64,000 bases of DNA from Paenibacillus sp. FSL A5-0031 (GCF_001956295.1 NZ_MRTD01000005.1:358293-422292); one strand, 5' to 3'; numbered from the stretch's first letter, positions 10,541-20,277 are shown. The notes: generated by a model not told the origin, from the letters alone. Program-made: numbers and translations.

Positions 10541-10765
10541 CTCAAAAATGTACGATCTCATGAGTGACTTTTTTAACATTTGATGTCCATTCCAGAAATT
10601 GCAGATAGGAAGTAGAAATATATGAGTGCGGTTTTAGCTTTTGACGATTTATCAAAGTTCTATCTTTTTATATAAAGGAGGGAGAGTGTGCTAGGCAAAT
10701 GGGAGAACACTTAGAGTGGTGACTTTACTGCTGGGAATATTGAACTTTTGGGAGTTGAACTCATT

Positions 10766-11476
10766 ATGAAAGCTTTAATTATTTCGGATATTCACAGCAA
10801 CGTCTATGCATTGGAATCGATCCTCAAGGCAGAACAAGGCTGTGACCTGATTTATTGCGCGGGAGATCTCGTAGACTACGGGCCTTTCCCGCGGGAAGTT
10901 ATCGAATGGGTGCATAAGAACGAAGCGATTTGCGTTCGCGGCAACCACGACGACATTATTATCGACCTATACCGAAACGGCAATAGAGGTCATGATGTGG
11001 CGGAGGATGGGATCAAGTGGGCACATTGCAATACAAGGCTGCTCGGTGAAGCGGAAATTTCCTTCCTAGAAAGCATACCAGTCACCCGCACATTCGAAAT
11101 GGACGGCTATCGTTACACGATGCAGCATCTGTACGACAACTATTTGACGATTGACAGCTTGCCCAAGTACGACGCCTTCTGGGCGGAACGCTACGGCGAG
11201 ACAACAGAGGCCACAGGAGATCGCCGCATGATATTCGGACATACGCATCGCAGATGCATTCATTATTTGAGCGATTCCAGTTTGTGGCTGAATCCGGGAA
11301 GCGTGTCCTACCGCCGTCGCGACGATCCGTCGAAAGAAGCGCACTATTTTACGATTACAGATGGCAAAATTGCAATGAAAAGTCTTGTCTATGACCGCAC
11401 ACCCCTGCTTGAAGCATCACAAAAGTTGCTGTTGAAGGAAGAAGAGATGAAGGTTGCATACTTTTTTTTCGGTTAA
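10766..11476 (+). CDS. Metallophosphoesterase, YfcE-like
   Basis: About 236 residues from ATG 10766, which has GGGAG 10 bases upstream; an in-frame TTG at 10748 is less likely. All calcineurin-type metal-binding motifs are present: SDIHSN (D8, H10), CAGDLVDYG, RGNHDD and FGHTHRR, followed by NPGSVSYRR. YfcE-like enzymes are cytoplasmic phosphodiesterases of broad activity; the substrate here is unknown. It is a single-gene unit between the GH95 operon and the uronate locus, with its own terminator, and has no obvious link to either. Confidence 0.85.
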   Translation: MKALIISDIHSNVYALESILKAEQGCDLIYCAGDLVDYGPFPREVIEWVHKNEAICVRGNHDDIIIDLYRNGNRGHDVAEDGIKWAHCNTRLLGEAEISFLESIPVTRTFEMDGYRYTMQHLYDNYLTIDSLPKYDAFWAERYGETTEATGDRRMIFGHTHRRCIHYLSDSSLWLNPGSVSYRRRDDPSKEAHYFTITDGKIAMKSLVYDRTPLLEASQKLLLKEEEMKVAYFFFG

Positions 11477-11505
11477 GCGGGCTGGTAAACAGGCAACTGC
11501 AAAGG

Positions 11506-11544
11506 GGACGTATCCACGATTTGATATCGGATACGTCCTTTCTT
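11506..11544 (+). terminator. Terminator after phosphoesterase gene
   Basis: Perfect 10-base-pair stem GGACGTATCC/GGATACGTCC with a 13-base loop, followed by TTTCTTA, starting 29 bases after the stop codon. Confidence 0.85.
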
Positions 11545-11693
11545 ATGTTTTGTCCACCGGCAGGTTGCGATTTACAGGTTGCAAGGCGATTATTTTAGCT
11601 ATTTTTGAGCCTCAGTTTACTTTTTTATGATTGTTTCATTTTTTTACACTATGGCATGGGAAACGTATCTTTCATAATAGAAGTTGTGAAGTT

Positions 11694-11731
11694 GCTGATA
11701 TGATCCTGCAGAGGCTGCGGATCATATCAGC
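11694..11731. promoter_or_regulatory. Long inverted repeat before the PL6 gene
   Basis: Perfect 13-base arms GCTGATATGATCC and GGATCATATCAGC; the 12-base centre contains a further GCAG/CTGC pairing, so up to 17 base pairs with one bulge can form. It lies 26 bases before the start codon, just upstream of the ribosome site. There is no T-run, so it is not a terminator. It may be an operator for the AraC-type regulator encoded two genes on, or a 5'-UTR structure. A CATAAT hexamer at 11673-11678 could be the -10. Confidence 0.55.
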
Positions 11732-11757
11732 CTATTTAATAGGAAGCAGGTGGGAAG

Positions 11758-12939
11758 ATGACTACTATTTATTGGGTGTCGAGCAGCGACGAGTTGGCGG
11801 CAGCCATGGGCCGGGCAGAACCTGGTTCCACGATCTTGCTCGCAGACGGCGTTTACGAGCGGAATGAAGACTATATCGTTGAAGGCAAAGTGGGATCGGA
11901 CACCGCCATATTAAGCATTCGCGCTGTCAATAAAGGAAAAGCGACGATAGCTGGCGAATCAAGTATACGCATCTTGAACTCTGCTTATGTAGAGGTATGG
12001 GGACTGCTTTTCCAGGTCGAGCAGCGCGAATCTATCATACTGGATGGTTCGCGGCATGTGAGGATTGCGCGGAATAGATTTGAGCCGCGACAGGTTGGGG
12101 CGGAGTATAGCCTGCTGTCTGTGGTGGGAAGCGGCAGCGGCTGGAACCGGATCGAACGCAACGAGTTCGGGCCAAAGGCCGACCTTGGACCGCTCGTCAT
12201 ATTTGATGGCGATGGGGAACAAATTTCGCAGCATGATGTTATCGAATATAATTATTTTCATCATATAGGCCCACGAGTCGTCAACGGGCTCGAAGCGATC
12301 CGGCTTGGCTTGTCCGGAATCTCTCTCTCGAACGGTTATATTACGATTCAACACAATCTGTTTGAAAATTGCGACGGAGAGCCCGAGATTATTTCGGTAA
12401 AAAGCTGCTATAATACAATTCGGTACAACACATTCCAAAACTCCGCCGGCCAAGTGACAGCGCGGCACGGACATGGAAACCGTTTTCATAACAATGTGTT
12501 TATCGGTGATGGCATGAAGGAAGAGATGGGCGGGTTTCGCATTTACGGCAACGACCATTACATTTTTGATAATTATATGGAAAACTTAACGTTGGATGCG
12601 CTGCTCATTGACGGCGGTAACTACGATGGGGGTCCGGATGGCTATCCGGAGGCGCCGACGCAGCAGGAACTGAGGAAACATTGGCGCGTCTATCGCGCGC
12701 ATGTCGTGAATAATACGATTGTGAATTGTCGTCATGGCGTTACGCTCGGCAAGCGGATTCCTTATGCGCCTGAGAATTGTGTAATCGCTTACAACCGTGT
12801 ATGCGGCAAGGAGCAACAGGCCATATATGAATACCGGCCGTCTCCGGCGGTATGTATAAACAATCAGAAAGCGGATGTCGAGGATATTCGTTGTCCGGCC
12901 ATTCTAACAAGAATTGACGTCGGTCCCGACTCCGACTAA
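11758..12939 (+). CDS. Polysaccharide lyase family 6, cytoplasmic
   Basis: 393 residues forming a parallel beta-helix of the chondroitinase-B/alginate-lyase (PL6) type. The catalytic signature is intact: EPEIISVKS with Glu 210 (calcium) and Lys 215 (base), and TARHGHGN with Arg 236 (acid). The Lys-Arg spacing of 21 equals that known for chondroitinase B (K250/R271). No signal peptide is seen, which is unusual for PL6 and suggests it trims imported oligosaccharides. The ribosome site AGGTGGGAAG precedes the ATG. A secreted homologue is at 20393. The PL6 family is sure; dermatan/chondroitin-like versus alginate substrate is open, though the nearby GH88 gene favours a glucuronate- or iduronate-containing polymer. 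Confidence 0.88.
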   Translation: MTTIYWVSSSDELAAAMGRAEPGSTILLADGVYERNEDYIVEGKVGSDTAILSIRAVNKGKATIAGESSIRILNSAYVEVWGLLFQVEQRESIILDGSRHVRIARNRFEPRQVGAEYSLLSVVGSGSGWNRIERNEFGPKADLGPLVIFDGDGEQISQHDVIEYNYFHHIGPRVVNGLEAIRLGLSGISLSNGYITIQHNLFENCDGEPEIISVKSCYNTIRYNTFQNSAGQVTARHGHGNRFHNNVFIGDGMKEEMGGFRIYGNDHYIFDNYMENLTLDALLIDGGNYDGGPDGYPEAPTQQELRKHWRVYRAHVVNNTIVNCRHGVTLGKRIPYAPENCVIAYNRVCGKEQQAIYEYRPSPAVCINNQKADVEDIRCPAILTRIDVGPDSD

Positions 12940-12960
12940 AGCTAACATGGAGGAGAACCT

Positions 12961-15315
12961 ATGGCCCAAACTCGAAACCGGTGGACGATCTATCTGAAGC
13001 AGCTCCGGCACAAAAACCGCAGCGTATTTCTGACCTGGATGCTTTCATACATCTCGGTGCTGCTCGTGCCCATTCTGATCAGCGGCGTTATATACGGCGC
13101 GACGCTGAACGTTGTAAAGGCCGAAATCAACCGCGCCAACCAATCCATTCTTGTTCAGATGGAGCAAGCCATAGATAGCCAGTTCAAAGGAATCGAGAGC
13201 CTAAGCCTCGAGGTAAGCCTCAACAGGCGAATCGCATCATTTATTTCTGCCGATCCCATTTTGTCTGATTCAGATCACTACGAAATATACCAAATCGCCA
13301 ATGATTTGCGCGTATATGAAATCGCTAACGATTTTCTTGAAGGCATTTATATTTACTACAAAAATAGCGATACGGTCATCGCCCGCAACAACCGTATGAA
13401 CATCGAAGCGTTATACGACCATATCCGCCTTGAAGAGCAAATGCCGTTCCAGTCGTTTCAAAAATATTTTGACCAATGGTACATTAAAGGCTACCACTCG
13501 GTTGTTGTGTCTGAAGAGAATGAGTGGAGGCCTACGGTCATGTATGCCCAAAATGCGACATCAACGATCATGAATCAGCCGGGAGCTGTCTTGCTATTTA
13601 TGATTGACCGGAGCAAGCTGCTGGAGCAAGCGTCGGTGCCTGAGGAAGGCACAATCTTTATTCTAGATGAAGACAACCGATTCATTGCGTCTACAGGCGA
13701 GTCGCTGGCGGAACCTGCTCTACACTACAGCGATATGCCGGAAGAATCAGGGCAACTGGAGATCGAAACTTCCGGCAGCAAGCTTGTTGCATCCTATACA
13801 ACCTCCTCCATTACGGGATGGAAATATGTGATGACGCTTCCGGCGGGCGTATACCACCAGAAGATGAACGTAGTAGAGCAATTGACGATCGCAAGCATCT
13901 TGCTTTGCCTCATTATTGGCGGAGGCGTGACGTATTGGCTGCTCAAGCGGAACTACCTGCCGATTCATGCGCTCATTCAGAGCTTGTCGTTCAAGGCTGG
14001 TGTGACATTCGATCGCGGCTCTAATGAATACTCCTTTCTGGAGCAGGCGCTGAGCAGCACCTTCCATGAGAAGGAGGAGCTTCATAACAAGCTGAATCAG
14101 CATAACAATACACTCAGATCGCATTTCCTGCAGCGGTTGCTGAAAGGGCAGCTTGACAGTCATATCCCGCTGCACGAGTCGTTCTCAGCCTATGACCTGC
14201 GCTTCCCGCTGGGCGGGTTTTCTGTTATCTTGCTGCGCATTGAGCATTTCGGCAAGTTCCATCGGAAGGATGAGGATCAGGTACATAACAAGCGGTTGCT
14301 GCACTTCTTGATCGCCAATGTGGTCGAGGAGGTTGCGCGTAAGTCCGTTAACGCCTATGCGGTAGAGCTGGACCAGGAGCTGCTCGCCTGCATCGTCAAC
14401 CATCAGCTATCATCGCCGGAGGAGCAGCGGGGGGAGCTGGAGCACATCGCGGAAGAAACGATGTCGTTCATCGCAAGTCATGCCGATGTCCAGTTGACCG
14501 CTGCCATCAGTGCGCAGCAGGAGGGCGAATATGGCATCTTCCAGGCGTTTCAGGAAGCGGTCGAGGCGATGGAATACCGTATCATTGCAGGCAGCGGGGG
14601 CATTATTCATTATGCGGACCTGAGCGGCAGCGACAACCAGGGGGCTGCTCCGGGTGGTTATTTTTATCCTCTCAAGGCCGAGCAGCAATTGATCGTTATG
14701 GTTCGCGAAGGCCAGCTCGACAAGGCGAAAACGTTTGTCGGGGAGATTGTTCAGAAAAATGTTACGACAGAGCCGTATCCTTTCCATACAGCGAAATGTC
14801 TCATGTTCGATCTGATGGCTACGCTGCAAAAAGTAATCGGAGAAATCCGTATCGCGGGCAAGCCGGATATGCCTGACGGAGTGCGCGCCATCGAACGCCT
14901 GATGCAATGCCAGACGGTTGGGGAGATGCGCAGCCAGTTATACGATATGCTGGAGCTTTTGTGCGGCTACGTTAATAATAACCGCGAATACTGCAGCAAT
15001 CCGCTAATCGATAAGGTCATGAAATATGTTAATGAGTATTACCAAGACGAGAACCTGAACATTTCGATGATTGGGGAAGCCTTCTCCATGACGCCGTCGT
15101 ATGTTTCCAAACTGTTTAAGGATCTTGCGGGCGAATCTTTGCTCGACTATATTAACAAGACGCGGCTGGCGCAGGCCAAATTGCTGCTTACCAGTGAGAA
15201 ATATAATGTCAGCGAAATATCGCTGATGGTCGGTTACAACGATGTGAATACCTTTCACCGGATATTCAAAAAATTCGAAGGCATTACGCCCGGGCGCTAC
15301 AGGGAAGTTAAGTAG
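12961..15315 (+). CDS. Membrane-anchored AraC-family regulator
   Basis: 784 residues. A membrane segment (about 22-46), an extracellular sensor of about 250 residues, a second membrane segment (about 305-325), a long cytoplasmic middle region, and a C-terminal AraC helix-turn-helix (about 685-782; MIGEAFSMTPSYVSKLFKDLAG and VGYNDVNTFHRIFKKFEGITPGRYR). This is the YtdP/one-component type common beside LplB/YtcP transporters in Paenibacillus: the outside domain senses ligand and the same chain binds DNA. The gene starts 21 bases after the PL6 stop and precedes the transport genes, so it likely controls both. Its last codons form one arm of a terminator. Confidence 0.9.
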   Translation: MAQTRNRWTIYLKQLRHKNRSVFLTWMLSYISVLLVPILISGVIYGATLNVVKAEINRANQSILVQMEQAIDSQFKGIESLSLEVSLNRRIASFISADPILSDSDHYEIYQIANDLRVYEIANDFLEGIYIYYKNSDTVIARNNRMNIEALYDHIRLEEQMPFQSFQKYFDQWYIKGYHSVVVSEENEWRPTVMYAQNATSTIMNQPGAVLLFMIDRSKLLEQASVPEEGTIFILDEDNRFIASTGESLAEPALHYSDMPEESGQLEIETSGSKLVASYTTSSITGWKYVMTLPAGVYHQKMNVVEQLTIASILLCLIIGGGVTYWLLKRNYLPIHALIQSLSFKAGVTFDRGSNEYSFLEQALSSTFHEKEELHNKLNQHNNTLRSHFLQRLLKGQLDSHIPLHESFSAYDLRFPLGGFSVILLRIEHFGKFHRKDEDQVHNKRLLHFLIANVVEEVARKSVNAYAVELDQELLACIVNHQLSSPEEQRGELEHIAEETMSFIASHADVQLTAAISAQQEGEYGIFQAFQEAVEAMEYRIIAGSGGIIHYADLSGSDNQGAAPGGYFYPLKAEQQLIVMVREGQLDKAKTFVGEIVQKNVTTEPYPFHTAKCLMFDLMATLQKVIGEIRIAGKPDMPDGVRAIERLMQCQTVGEMRSQLYDMLELLCGYVNNNREYCSNPLIDKVMKYVNEYYQDENLNISMIGEAFSMTPSYVSKLFKDLAGESLLDYINKTRLAQAKLLLTSEKYNVSEISLMVGYNDVNTFHRIFKKFEGITPGRYREVK

Positions 15316-15332
15316 CTCTCGGGCTTTTTTTC
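15288..15332 (+). terminator. Terminator overlapping the end of the regulator gene
   Basis: Arms GCCCGGGCGCTAC and GTAGCTCTCGGGC pair over 13 positions with one mismatch and one G-T pair, followed by eight T residues. The left arm encodes the last residues of the AraC regulator. It isolates regulator transcription from the binding-protein gene. Confidence 0.82.
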
Positions 15333-15399
15333 AAGAAAAAGCGGTTAACTTGCGGTTTTGCTACCTTCATTTTTGAGAAATTGCAGTATATTTGAGGTT

Positions 15400-15449
15400 T
15401 TGACAATGGTTTGTAGCACTGGATTAGCGTTACGATGAAAGCGTATTCA
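15400..15449 (+). promoter_or_regulatory. Promoter region with cre-like site
   Basis: A perfect -35 hexamer TTGACA lies at 15400-15405; the -10 at 17-base spacing is poor (ATTAGC), as expected for an activator-dependent promoter. TGAAAGCGTATTCA at 15436-15449 matches the cre consensus at 13 of 14 positions. Both lie upstream of the binding-protein gene at 15488, so AraC activation plus CcpA repression is likely. Confidence 0.5.
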
Positions 15450-15487
15450 CACCAACATATTCGATACGAAAAGAACGGAGGGGCACA

Positions 15488-17158
15488 ATGGCGAAAAATC
15501 GTAACGGCAAGATGCACAAAGGGCTGCAGCTTACATTGGGGATCACAATGGTACTTTCATTGTTGTTAACCGCATGCACGAGTAATGGGGGCTCCGGCAA
15601 CAAGGACAAGACAGAGCGAGCTCAAAGCGCCGTCAGCAATACGGGCGGCAATGACGAAAGCAAAGGCAACGAGGGAGCGAATAAGCCGGTTTATCCGCTG
15701 GATACCAAAGATACGTTCTCGTACTGGGCTCCAATCAACGGAAACCTGATTACTTTTACAACGAATCTGGCGGAAGCGCCAATCGGGAAGGCGATTGCAG
15801 AAGCTACCGGCGTGAAAGTAACCTACATCCACCCGACCGACGGTCAAGCGGAAGAGCAGTTTAATTTGTTGCTCGCTTCCAGCAAGCTGCCGGATGTGCT
15901 GGAGTACGACTGGAGCATCTATCCAGGTGGACCAGAAAAGGCAATTGCAGACGGGGTTATCGTACCGCTCAACGATTTGATCGATAAATATGCGCCTAAT
16001 CTAAAGAAGATGCTGGAAGCTGATCCGGATCTGGATAAAATGGTGAAAACCGACAGCGGCCAATATTACGCCTTCCCGATGGTACGCAACTCGGAAGGCG
16101 TAGTCTTCCGCGGACCAATGCTGCGCAAAGACTGGCTGGATGAGCTGGGGCTGCAATTGCCTGTCACGATAGATGATTGGCATAAGGTCCTGACGGCGTT
16201 CAAAGAGAAAAAGGGCGCCGCAGCACCGCTGACGGCACTATACGCGAACAAAATGAATTTACAGGATGCGTTTTTCGGCGCATACAAAACGTCGCACGGC
16301 TTCTATATTGACGATCAGGGCAAAGTGAAATACGGTCCGTTAGATCCGCAGTACAAAGATGTTTTGACGTTGTTCCGCCAGTGGTATTCCGAAGGTCTGA
16401 TTGATAAAGACTTTCCAATCGTCGAGCGCAACACGCTGGATAAGCGGTTTCTGAACGGCGAGTCCGGCGCAACGGTTTACCTGCTGGGCGGCGGCATGGG
16501 CAAATGGCTGGAGTCCGGCAAAGCACAAAATCCGGATTTTAATCTAGCAGCGGCTCCTTATCCGGTATTGAAAGCAGGCGAAAAACCATTCACCGGACAG
16601 CGCGATTTCAAATATAACCCGAAAGCAAGCGCGGCCGTGACGACATCAGCGAAAGACCTGGAAACGATCGTAAAATGGCTGGATTTCGCATTTAGCGAGC
16701 AAGGAACCTTAATGTACAACTTCGGCGTTGAAGGCGAAAGCTACACGATGGACAACGGCGTCCCGAAATTTACCGATATGATCGTGAAAAACGAAAAGTA
16801 CACTTCGCAGCAGATGCTGGCGCAATATACAGTTCCGAATGGCCCGTTCCCGATGCATGAGCAAAAAACGACCAACACGTTTCCGCAACAGGACGAGGCG
16901 GTCAAGGTTTGGTCGGAGACCGACGCGGAGAAACATATTTTGCCCGCGTTTATTACGCCTACTGTAGATGAGAGCAAGAAGGTAGCGCAGACGATGACGG
17001 CAATCAACACGTATTTGGAAGAAATGTTCATCAAATTTTTAATGGGCAACGAACCGCTCGACAAGTTCGACAGCTTCGTGAAGCAGCTGGAAGATATGGG
17101 CATTCGCGATGTAATCGACATCTATCAAGGTGCCTTGGAACGCTACAACAAAAGATAA
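15488..17158 (+). CDS. Extracellular solute-binding lipoprotein
   Basis: 556 residues. Lipobox LTAC with cysteine 30, then a Ser/Gly/Asn/Lys linker and a large family-1 solute-binding fold of the YtcQ/LipO kind. ATG is preceded by GGAGGGG. It is first in an operon with two permeases, GH88, a secreted PL6 and a GH43-like protein, so its ligand is probably an unsaturated uronate-containing oligosaccharide made by the secreted lyase. A hairpin right after the gene may raise its mRNA level over that of the permeases. Confidence 0.9.
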   Translation: MAKNRNGKMHKGLQLTLGITMVLSLLLTACTSNGGSGNKDKTERAQSAVSNTGGNDESKGNEGANKPVYPLDTKDTFSYWAPINGNLITFTTNLAEAPIGKAIAEATGVKVTYIHPTDGQAEEQFNLLLASSKLPDVLEYDWSIYPGGPEKAIADGVIVPLNDLIDKYAPNLKKMLEADPDLDKMVKTDSGQYYAFPMVRNSEGVVFRGPMLRKDWLDELGLQLPVTIDDWHKVLTAFKEKKGAAAPLTALYANKMNLQDAFFGAYKTSHGFYIDDQGKVKYGPLDPQYKDVLTLFRQWYSEGLIDKDFPIVERNTLDKRFLNGESGATVYLLGGGMGKWLESGKAQNPDFNLAAAPYPVLKAGEKPFTGQRDFKYNPKASAAVTTSAKDLETIVKWLDFAFSEQGTLMYNFGVEGESYTMDNGVPKFTDMIVKNEKYTSQQMLAQYTVPNGPFPMHEQKTTNTFPQQDEAVKVWSETDAEKHILPAFITPTVDESKKVAQTMTAINTYLEEMFIKFLMGNEPLDKFDSFVKQLEDMGIRDVIDIYQGALERYNKR

Positions 17159-17201
17159 CTCCATGTATCGTCTTGCGGCAGGCTGCAGGCCGCCGTGGGG
17201 A

Positions 17202-17226
17202 CAGGGGGTGGTGCAACCATCCCCTG
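17202..17226 (+). other. Intergenic hairpin between binding-protein and permease genes
   Basis: Arms CAGGGGGTGGT and ACCATCCCCTG (11 pairs, one G-T) around a 3-base loop, without a T-run. Such hairpins commonly protect the 3' end of binding-protein mRNA and reduce downstream expression. Confidence 0.6.
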
Positions 17227-17260
17227 CCGATGATGCTGCATGTGGACAGGAGGAGTATAG

Positions 17261-18214
17261 ATGGCTCAGTTGAAGCTGGGACGCAGCAAAGTCGCGCATG
17301 CCGGGCGTCTGCCGCTTAATATCGCGAAAGACATAGTTAAGAACAAGTATTTGTACATCATGCTTACTCCTGTTTTGGCATATTTCATTATTTTTCAATA
17401 TTTCCCGATGTACGGTGCGATTATTGCGTTCAAGGATTTTAATCCCAGGCTTGGAATTGGGGGCAGCGCGTGGGCTGGGCTTGAGCATTTCAGAGACTTT
17501 TTTGGCGGAATGTATTTTTGGCGGGTGTTTAAAAACACTCTGATGATAAGCTTGTACGATCTCGTTTTTGGTTTTCCCGCTCCGCTTATTCTCGCCTTGC
17601 TGCTTAATGAGGTGAAAAATGCGCTGTTCAAGCGTTCGGTTCAGACGATCACTTATTTGCCGCATTTTATTTCGCTTGTCATTATTTGCGGCATGATCAA
17701 GGATTTTACGAGCAGTGACGGCGTCATTAACGATATTATCGCATTTTTCGGCGGCGAGCGGATCACGATGCTGCTGGAGCCGTCTTTTTTCCGGACGATC
17801 TTCGTTTCGTCGAATATTTGGCAGCATGTAGGCTGGGGTACAATTATTTATTTGGCCGCGCTGTCTGCGATTGATCCCGAGCAATATGAAGCTTGCAAGA
17901 TCGACGGCGGTGGACGCTGGAAGCAGATGCTTAATGTTACTCTACCGGGGTTGCTGCCCGTCTTCGTTATATTGCTCATCCTGGACATTGGCCGAATTAT
18001 GAGCGTTGGCTTCGAGAAAGTTATTCTGCTGTACAACCCGACCACTTATGTGACAGCGGACGTCATTTCCTCGTATGTGTACCGAGTCGGGCTTCAAGAT
18101 TTTCAATTCAGTTTCAGCTCAGCAGTCGGACTGTTCAACTCCGTGATTAACTTCGCGCTCGTTATCGGCTCCAACTGGATAAGCCGGAAGTTGAACAATA
18201 CGGGCTTGTGGTAG
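17261..18214 (+). CDS. Sugar ABC transporter permease, LplB type
   Basis: 317 residues, about six membrane segments, N-terminal YFPMYGAIIAFKDFNP typical of the LplB group and coupling motif YEACKIDGGGRWKQMLNVTLPG. AGGAGG lies upstream of the ATG. It pairs with the permease 12 bases downstream to import the ligand of the lipoprotein encoded at 15488. Confidence 0.9.
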   Translation: MAQLKLGRSKVAHAGRLPLNIAKDIVKNKYLYIMLTPVLAYFIIFQYFPMYGAIIAFKDFNPRLGIGGSAWAGLEHFRDFFGGMYFWRVFKNTLMISLYDLVFGFPAPLILALLLNEVKNALFKRSVQTITYLPHFISLVIICGMIKDFTSSDGVINDIIAFFGGERITMLLEPSFFRTIFVSSNIWQHVGWGTIIYLAALSAIDPEQYEACKIDGGGRWKQMLNVTLPGLLPVFVILLILDIGRIMSVGFEKVILLYNPTTYVTADVISSYVYRVGLQDFQFSFSSAVGLFNSVINFALVIGSNWISRKLNNTGLW

Positions 18215-18226
18215 AGGAGGGTTCGC

Positions 18227-19102
18227 ATGCGAGTAAGCTTGGGTGAACATCTATTTCGGGTTTGCAATACGCTGTTTTTGTCCGTGCTCATGATTGCAAC
18301 AATGTACCCCATTCTGTACGTAGCATTTGCTTCGTTCAGCGAACCTGCGCTGATGATGGCGCATAAGGGTATTCTTTGGAAGCCGCTGGGCTTCTCGCTT
18401 GAAACATACGGGGCGGTATTCAGTAACCCGATGATCCTGCTCGGCTATCGCAACACGTTATTTATTGTCATTGTAGGCGTGGCTCTCAATTTGCTGCTCA
18501 CTTCCTTCGCGGCATACGCCTTGTCCAGAAAAACGCTGCAATATCGCAAGCAGCTTACGCTCTTTATCGTGTTTACGATGTTTTTCAGCGGTGGGTTAAT
18601 TCCGTTCTACTTGCTGGTTAGAGGGCTAGGCATTACGAACTCACTGTGGGCGCTGATCCTGCCTACCGCAATAAGCGCGTTTAACCTCATTATTATGCGG
18701 ACTTCGTTCGAGGCGGTGCCGGATGCGCTGGAAGAGTCGGCCAAGATCGATGGCGCCAACGACTTTGTCATTCTGTTCCGCATCTTCCTGCCGTTATGCA
18801 AGCCCGTGCTTGCAGTGGTGGGCCTGTATTACGGAGTAAGCCACTGGAACTCGTGGTTTAATGCCATGATCTTCCTTCAGGATCGGTCGATGTATCCGTT
18901 GCAGTTAATCCTGCGAGAAATATTGATTATCGGCGAGGCGAGCTCCATGGCGGAGGGAGCATCCCAGGATGAGATCATCATACTCGGCGAGACATTGAAA
19001 TACGCCACGATTATGGTAGCTACCCTTCCGATTTTTCTGGTATACCCGTTATTGCAAAAATATTTCGTGAAAGGCGCCTTGATCGGTGCCATCAAAGGTT
19101 AG
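18227..19102 (+). CDS. Carbohydrate ABC transporter permease, YtcP type
   Basis: 291 residues with six membrane segments, coupling motif LEESAKIDGANDFVILFRIFLP and the family's C-terminal YPLLQKYFVKGALIGAIKG. It starts 12 bases after the first permease with an AGGAGGG ribosome site. It is the second half of the uronate-oligosaccharide channel. Confidence 0.9.
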   Translation: MRVSLGEHLFRVCNTLFLSVLMIATMYPILYVAFASFSEPALMMAHKGILWKPLGFSLETYGAVFSNPMILLGYRNTLFIVIVGVALNLLLTSFAAYALSRKTLQYRKQLTLFIVFTMFFSGGLIPFYLLVRGLGITNSLWALILPTAISAFNLIIMRTSFEAVPDALEESAKIDGANDFVILFRIFLPLCKPVLAVVGLYYGVSHWNSWFNAMIFLQDRSMYPLQLILREILIIGEASSMAEGASQDEIIILGETLKYATIMVATLPIFLVYPLLQKYFVKGALIGAIKG

Positions 19103-19123
19103 GATAAGGAGTGGAATTTTGAA

Positions 19124-20254
19124 ATGAGCAATGAAAATGTGAAGCTGAAACCATCCGAGCTGTCGGATTGGTGGGATAAAGTGAAGATTAAAGTTGATCA
19201 TATGATCGAAGCGGGCTGGACAGAAGCGCCGCATGTTTCGGCAGCGGGCCAATATGACCAGATCAAAGTGGATCAGTGGATTTCGGGCTTTTGGCCGGGC
19301 ATTCTGTGGATTCTGTACGATATGACCGGAGAGCGGCGTTATCGGGAGGAAGCAGAGCCTTGGGATGAACGCATGGAGCAATGTTACTTGCGGGACAACC
19401 ATTTCCACCACGATGTTGGCTTTCAGTTTCTGCCGACATCGGTTATCCGCTACAAGCTGACCGGCGACCAGGACGCACGGCGGCGCGGGCTGTTCGCCGC
19501 CAACTATTTGGCAGGCCGGTACAACCCGGTCGGGCAGTTTATTAGAGCGTGGCCTCGCAACCAGACGGGATGGTCGATCATCGATTCGATGATGAATTTG
19601 CCGCTTCTGTTCTGGGCGAGCGAAGAAAGCGATGATCCGCGCTTCAAGCATATTGCGGTTGCTCATGCAGATATGGTGCTTCGCTCGTTTATCCGAGACG
19701 ATGGCTCGGTGCATCATATCGTAATCTTCGATCCGGAGACGGGCGAAGTAGAGCGTTATGACGGCGGACAGGGCTTCGCGCCGCAATCGTCCTGGTCGCG
19801 TGGCCAAGCTTGGGCGCTCTACGGGATGAGCTGCGCATACCGCTATACGGGTGAAGCGCGTTACTTGAATGCGGCGAAGCGGGTGGCGCATTATTTCATC
19901 AGCGCCTTGGCGGAAGACGATGTGCCGCATTGGGATTTCCGTGCGGCGGCCGACTTGACGGACGAGCCGCGCGACACCTCGGCGGCAAGCTGCGCGGCAT
20001 CTGGACTGATCGATATCGCGTCGCAGGTGCCTCCTGAGGAAGCCGCTTTATATCAGCGCGCGGCCATGCGCATTCTGCGCTCGTTGTCGAACAACTACAG
20101 TACGTTCGACCAGCCGGAGTATGAAGGCATTCTGCTCGGTGCAACCGGGCATAAGCCAGTCAATAGCAACATCAACGTATCGCTGATTTACGGCGATTAC
20201 TATTATATTGAAGCTTTGGCGAAGAGCAAAGGCTGGAGCCAGCATATTTTTTGA
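19124..20254 (+). CDS. GH88 unsaturated glucuronyl hydrolase
   Basis: 376 residues, (alpha/alpha)6-barrel. The two acidic residues expected in unsaturated glucuronyl hydrolases are visible in HHDVGFQF (Asp 97) and SIIDSMMNLPLLFWAS (Asp 154), and the family hallmark SSWSRGQAWALYG is present. No signal peptide, so it works in the cytoplasm. These enzymes hydrate the 4,5-unsaturated uronic acid left by polysaccharide lyases and so release the reducing sugar. With two PL6 lyases in the same locus it completes a lyase-import-hydrolase route. It starts 21 bases after the permease gene. Confidence 0.92.
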   Translation: MSNENVKLKPSELSDWWDKVKIKVDHMIEAGWTEAPHVSAAGQYDQIKVDQWISGFWPGILWILYDMTGERRYREEAEPWDERMEQCYLRDNHFHHDVGFQFLPTSVIRYKLTGDQDARRRGLFAANYLAGRYNPVGQFIRAWPRNQTGWSIIDSMMNLPLLFWASEESDDPRFKHIAVAHADMVLRSFIRDDGSVHHIVIFDPETGEVERYDGGQGFAPQSSWSRGQAWALYGMSCAYRYTGEARYLNAAKRVAHYFISALAEDDVPHWDFRAAADLTDEPRDTSAASCAASGLIDIASQVPPEEAALYQRAAMRILRSLSNNYSTFDQPEYEGILLGATGHKPVNSNINVSLIYGDYYYIEALAKSKGWSQHIF

Positions 20255-20277
20255 GCGGGATCATGGGCCGTATTCAC

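Larger units (their letters stand above)
10282..10765. other. Gene-free spacer after the GH95 operon
   Basis: 484 bases with no credible coding sequence. It holds two terminator-like hairpins (10463-10487 and 10518-10540) and an AT-rich stretch. A ribosome-like AAAGGAGGGAG at 10675-10685 is followed only by a two-codon frame (GTG TGC stop), and a seven-codon frame starts at ATG 10699; either could be a leader for the phosphoesterase gene, but neither is convincing. Confidence 0.5.

Noticed and set aside
11661..11676. GGGAAACGTATCT as a cre site before the PL6 gene
   Set aside because: Too many mismatches on the right half-site.
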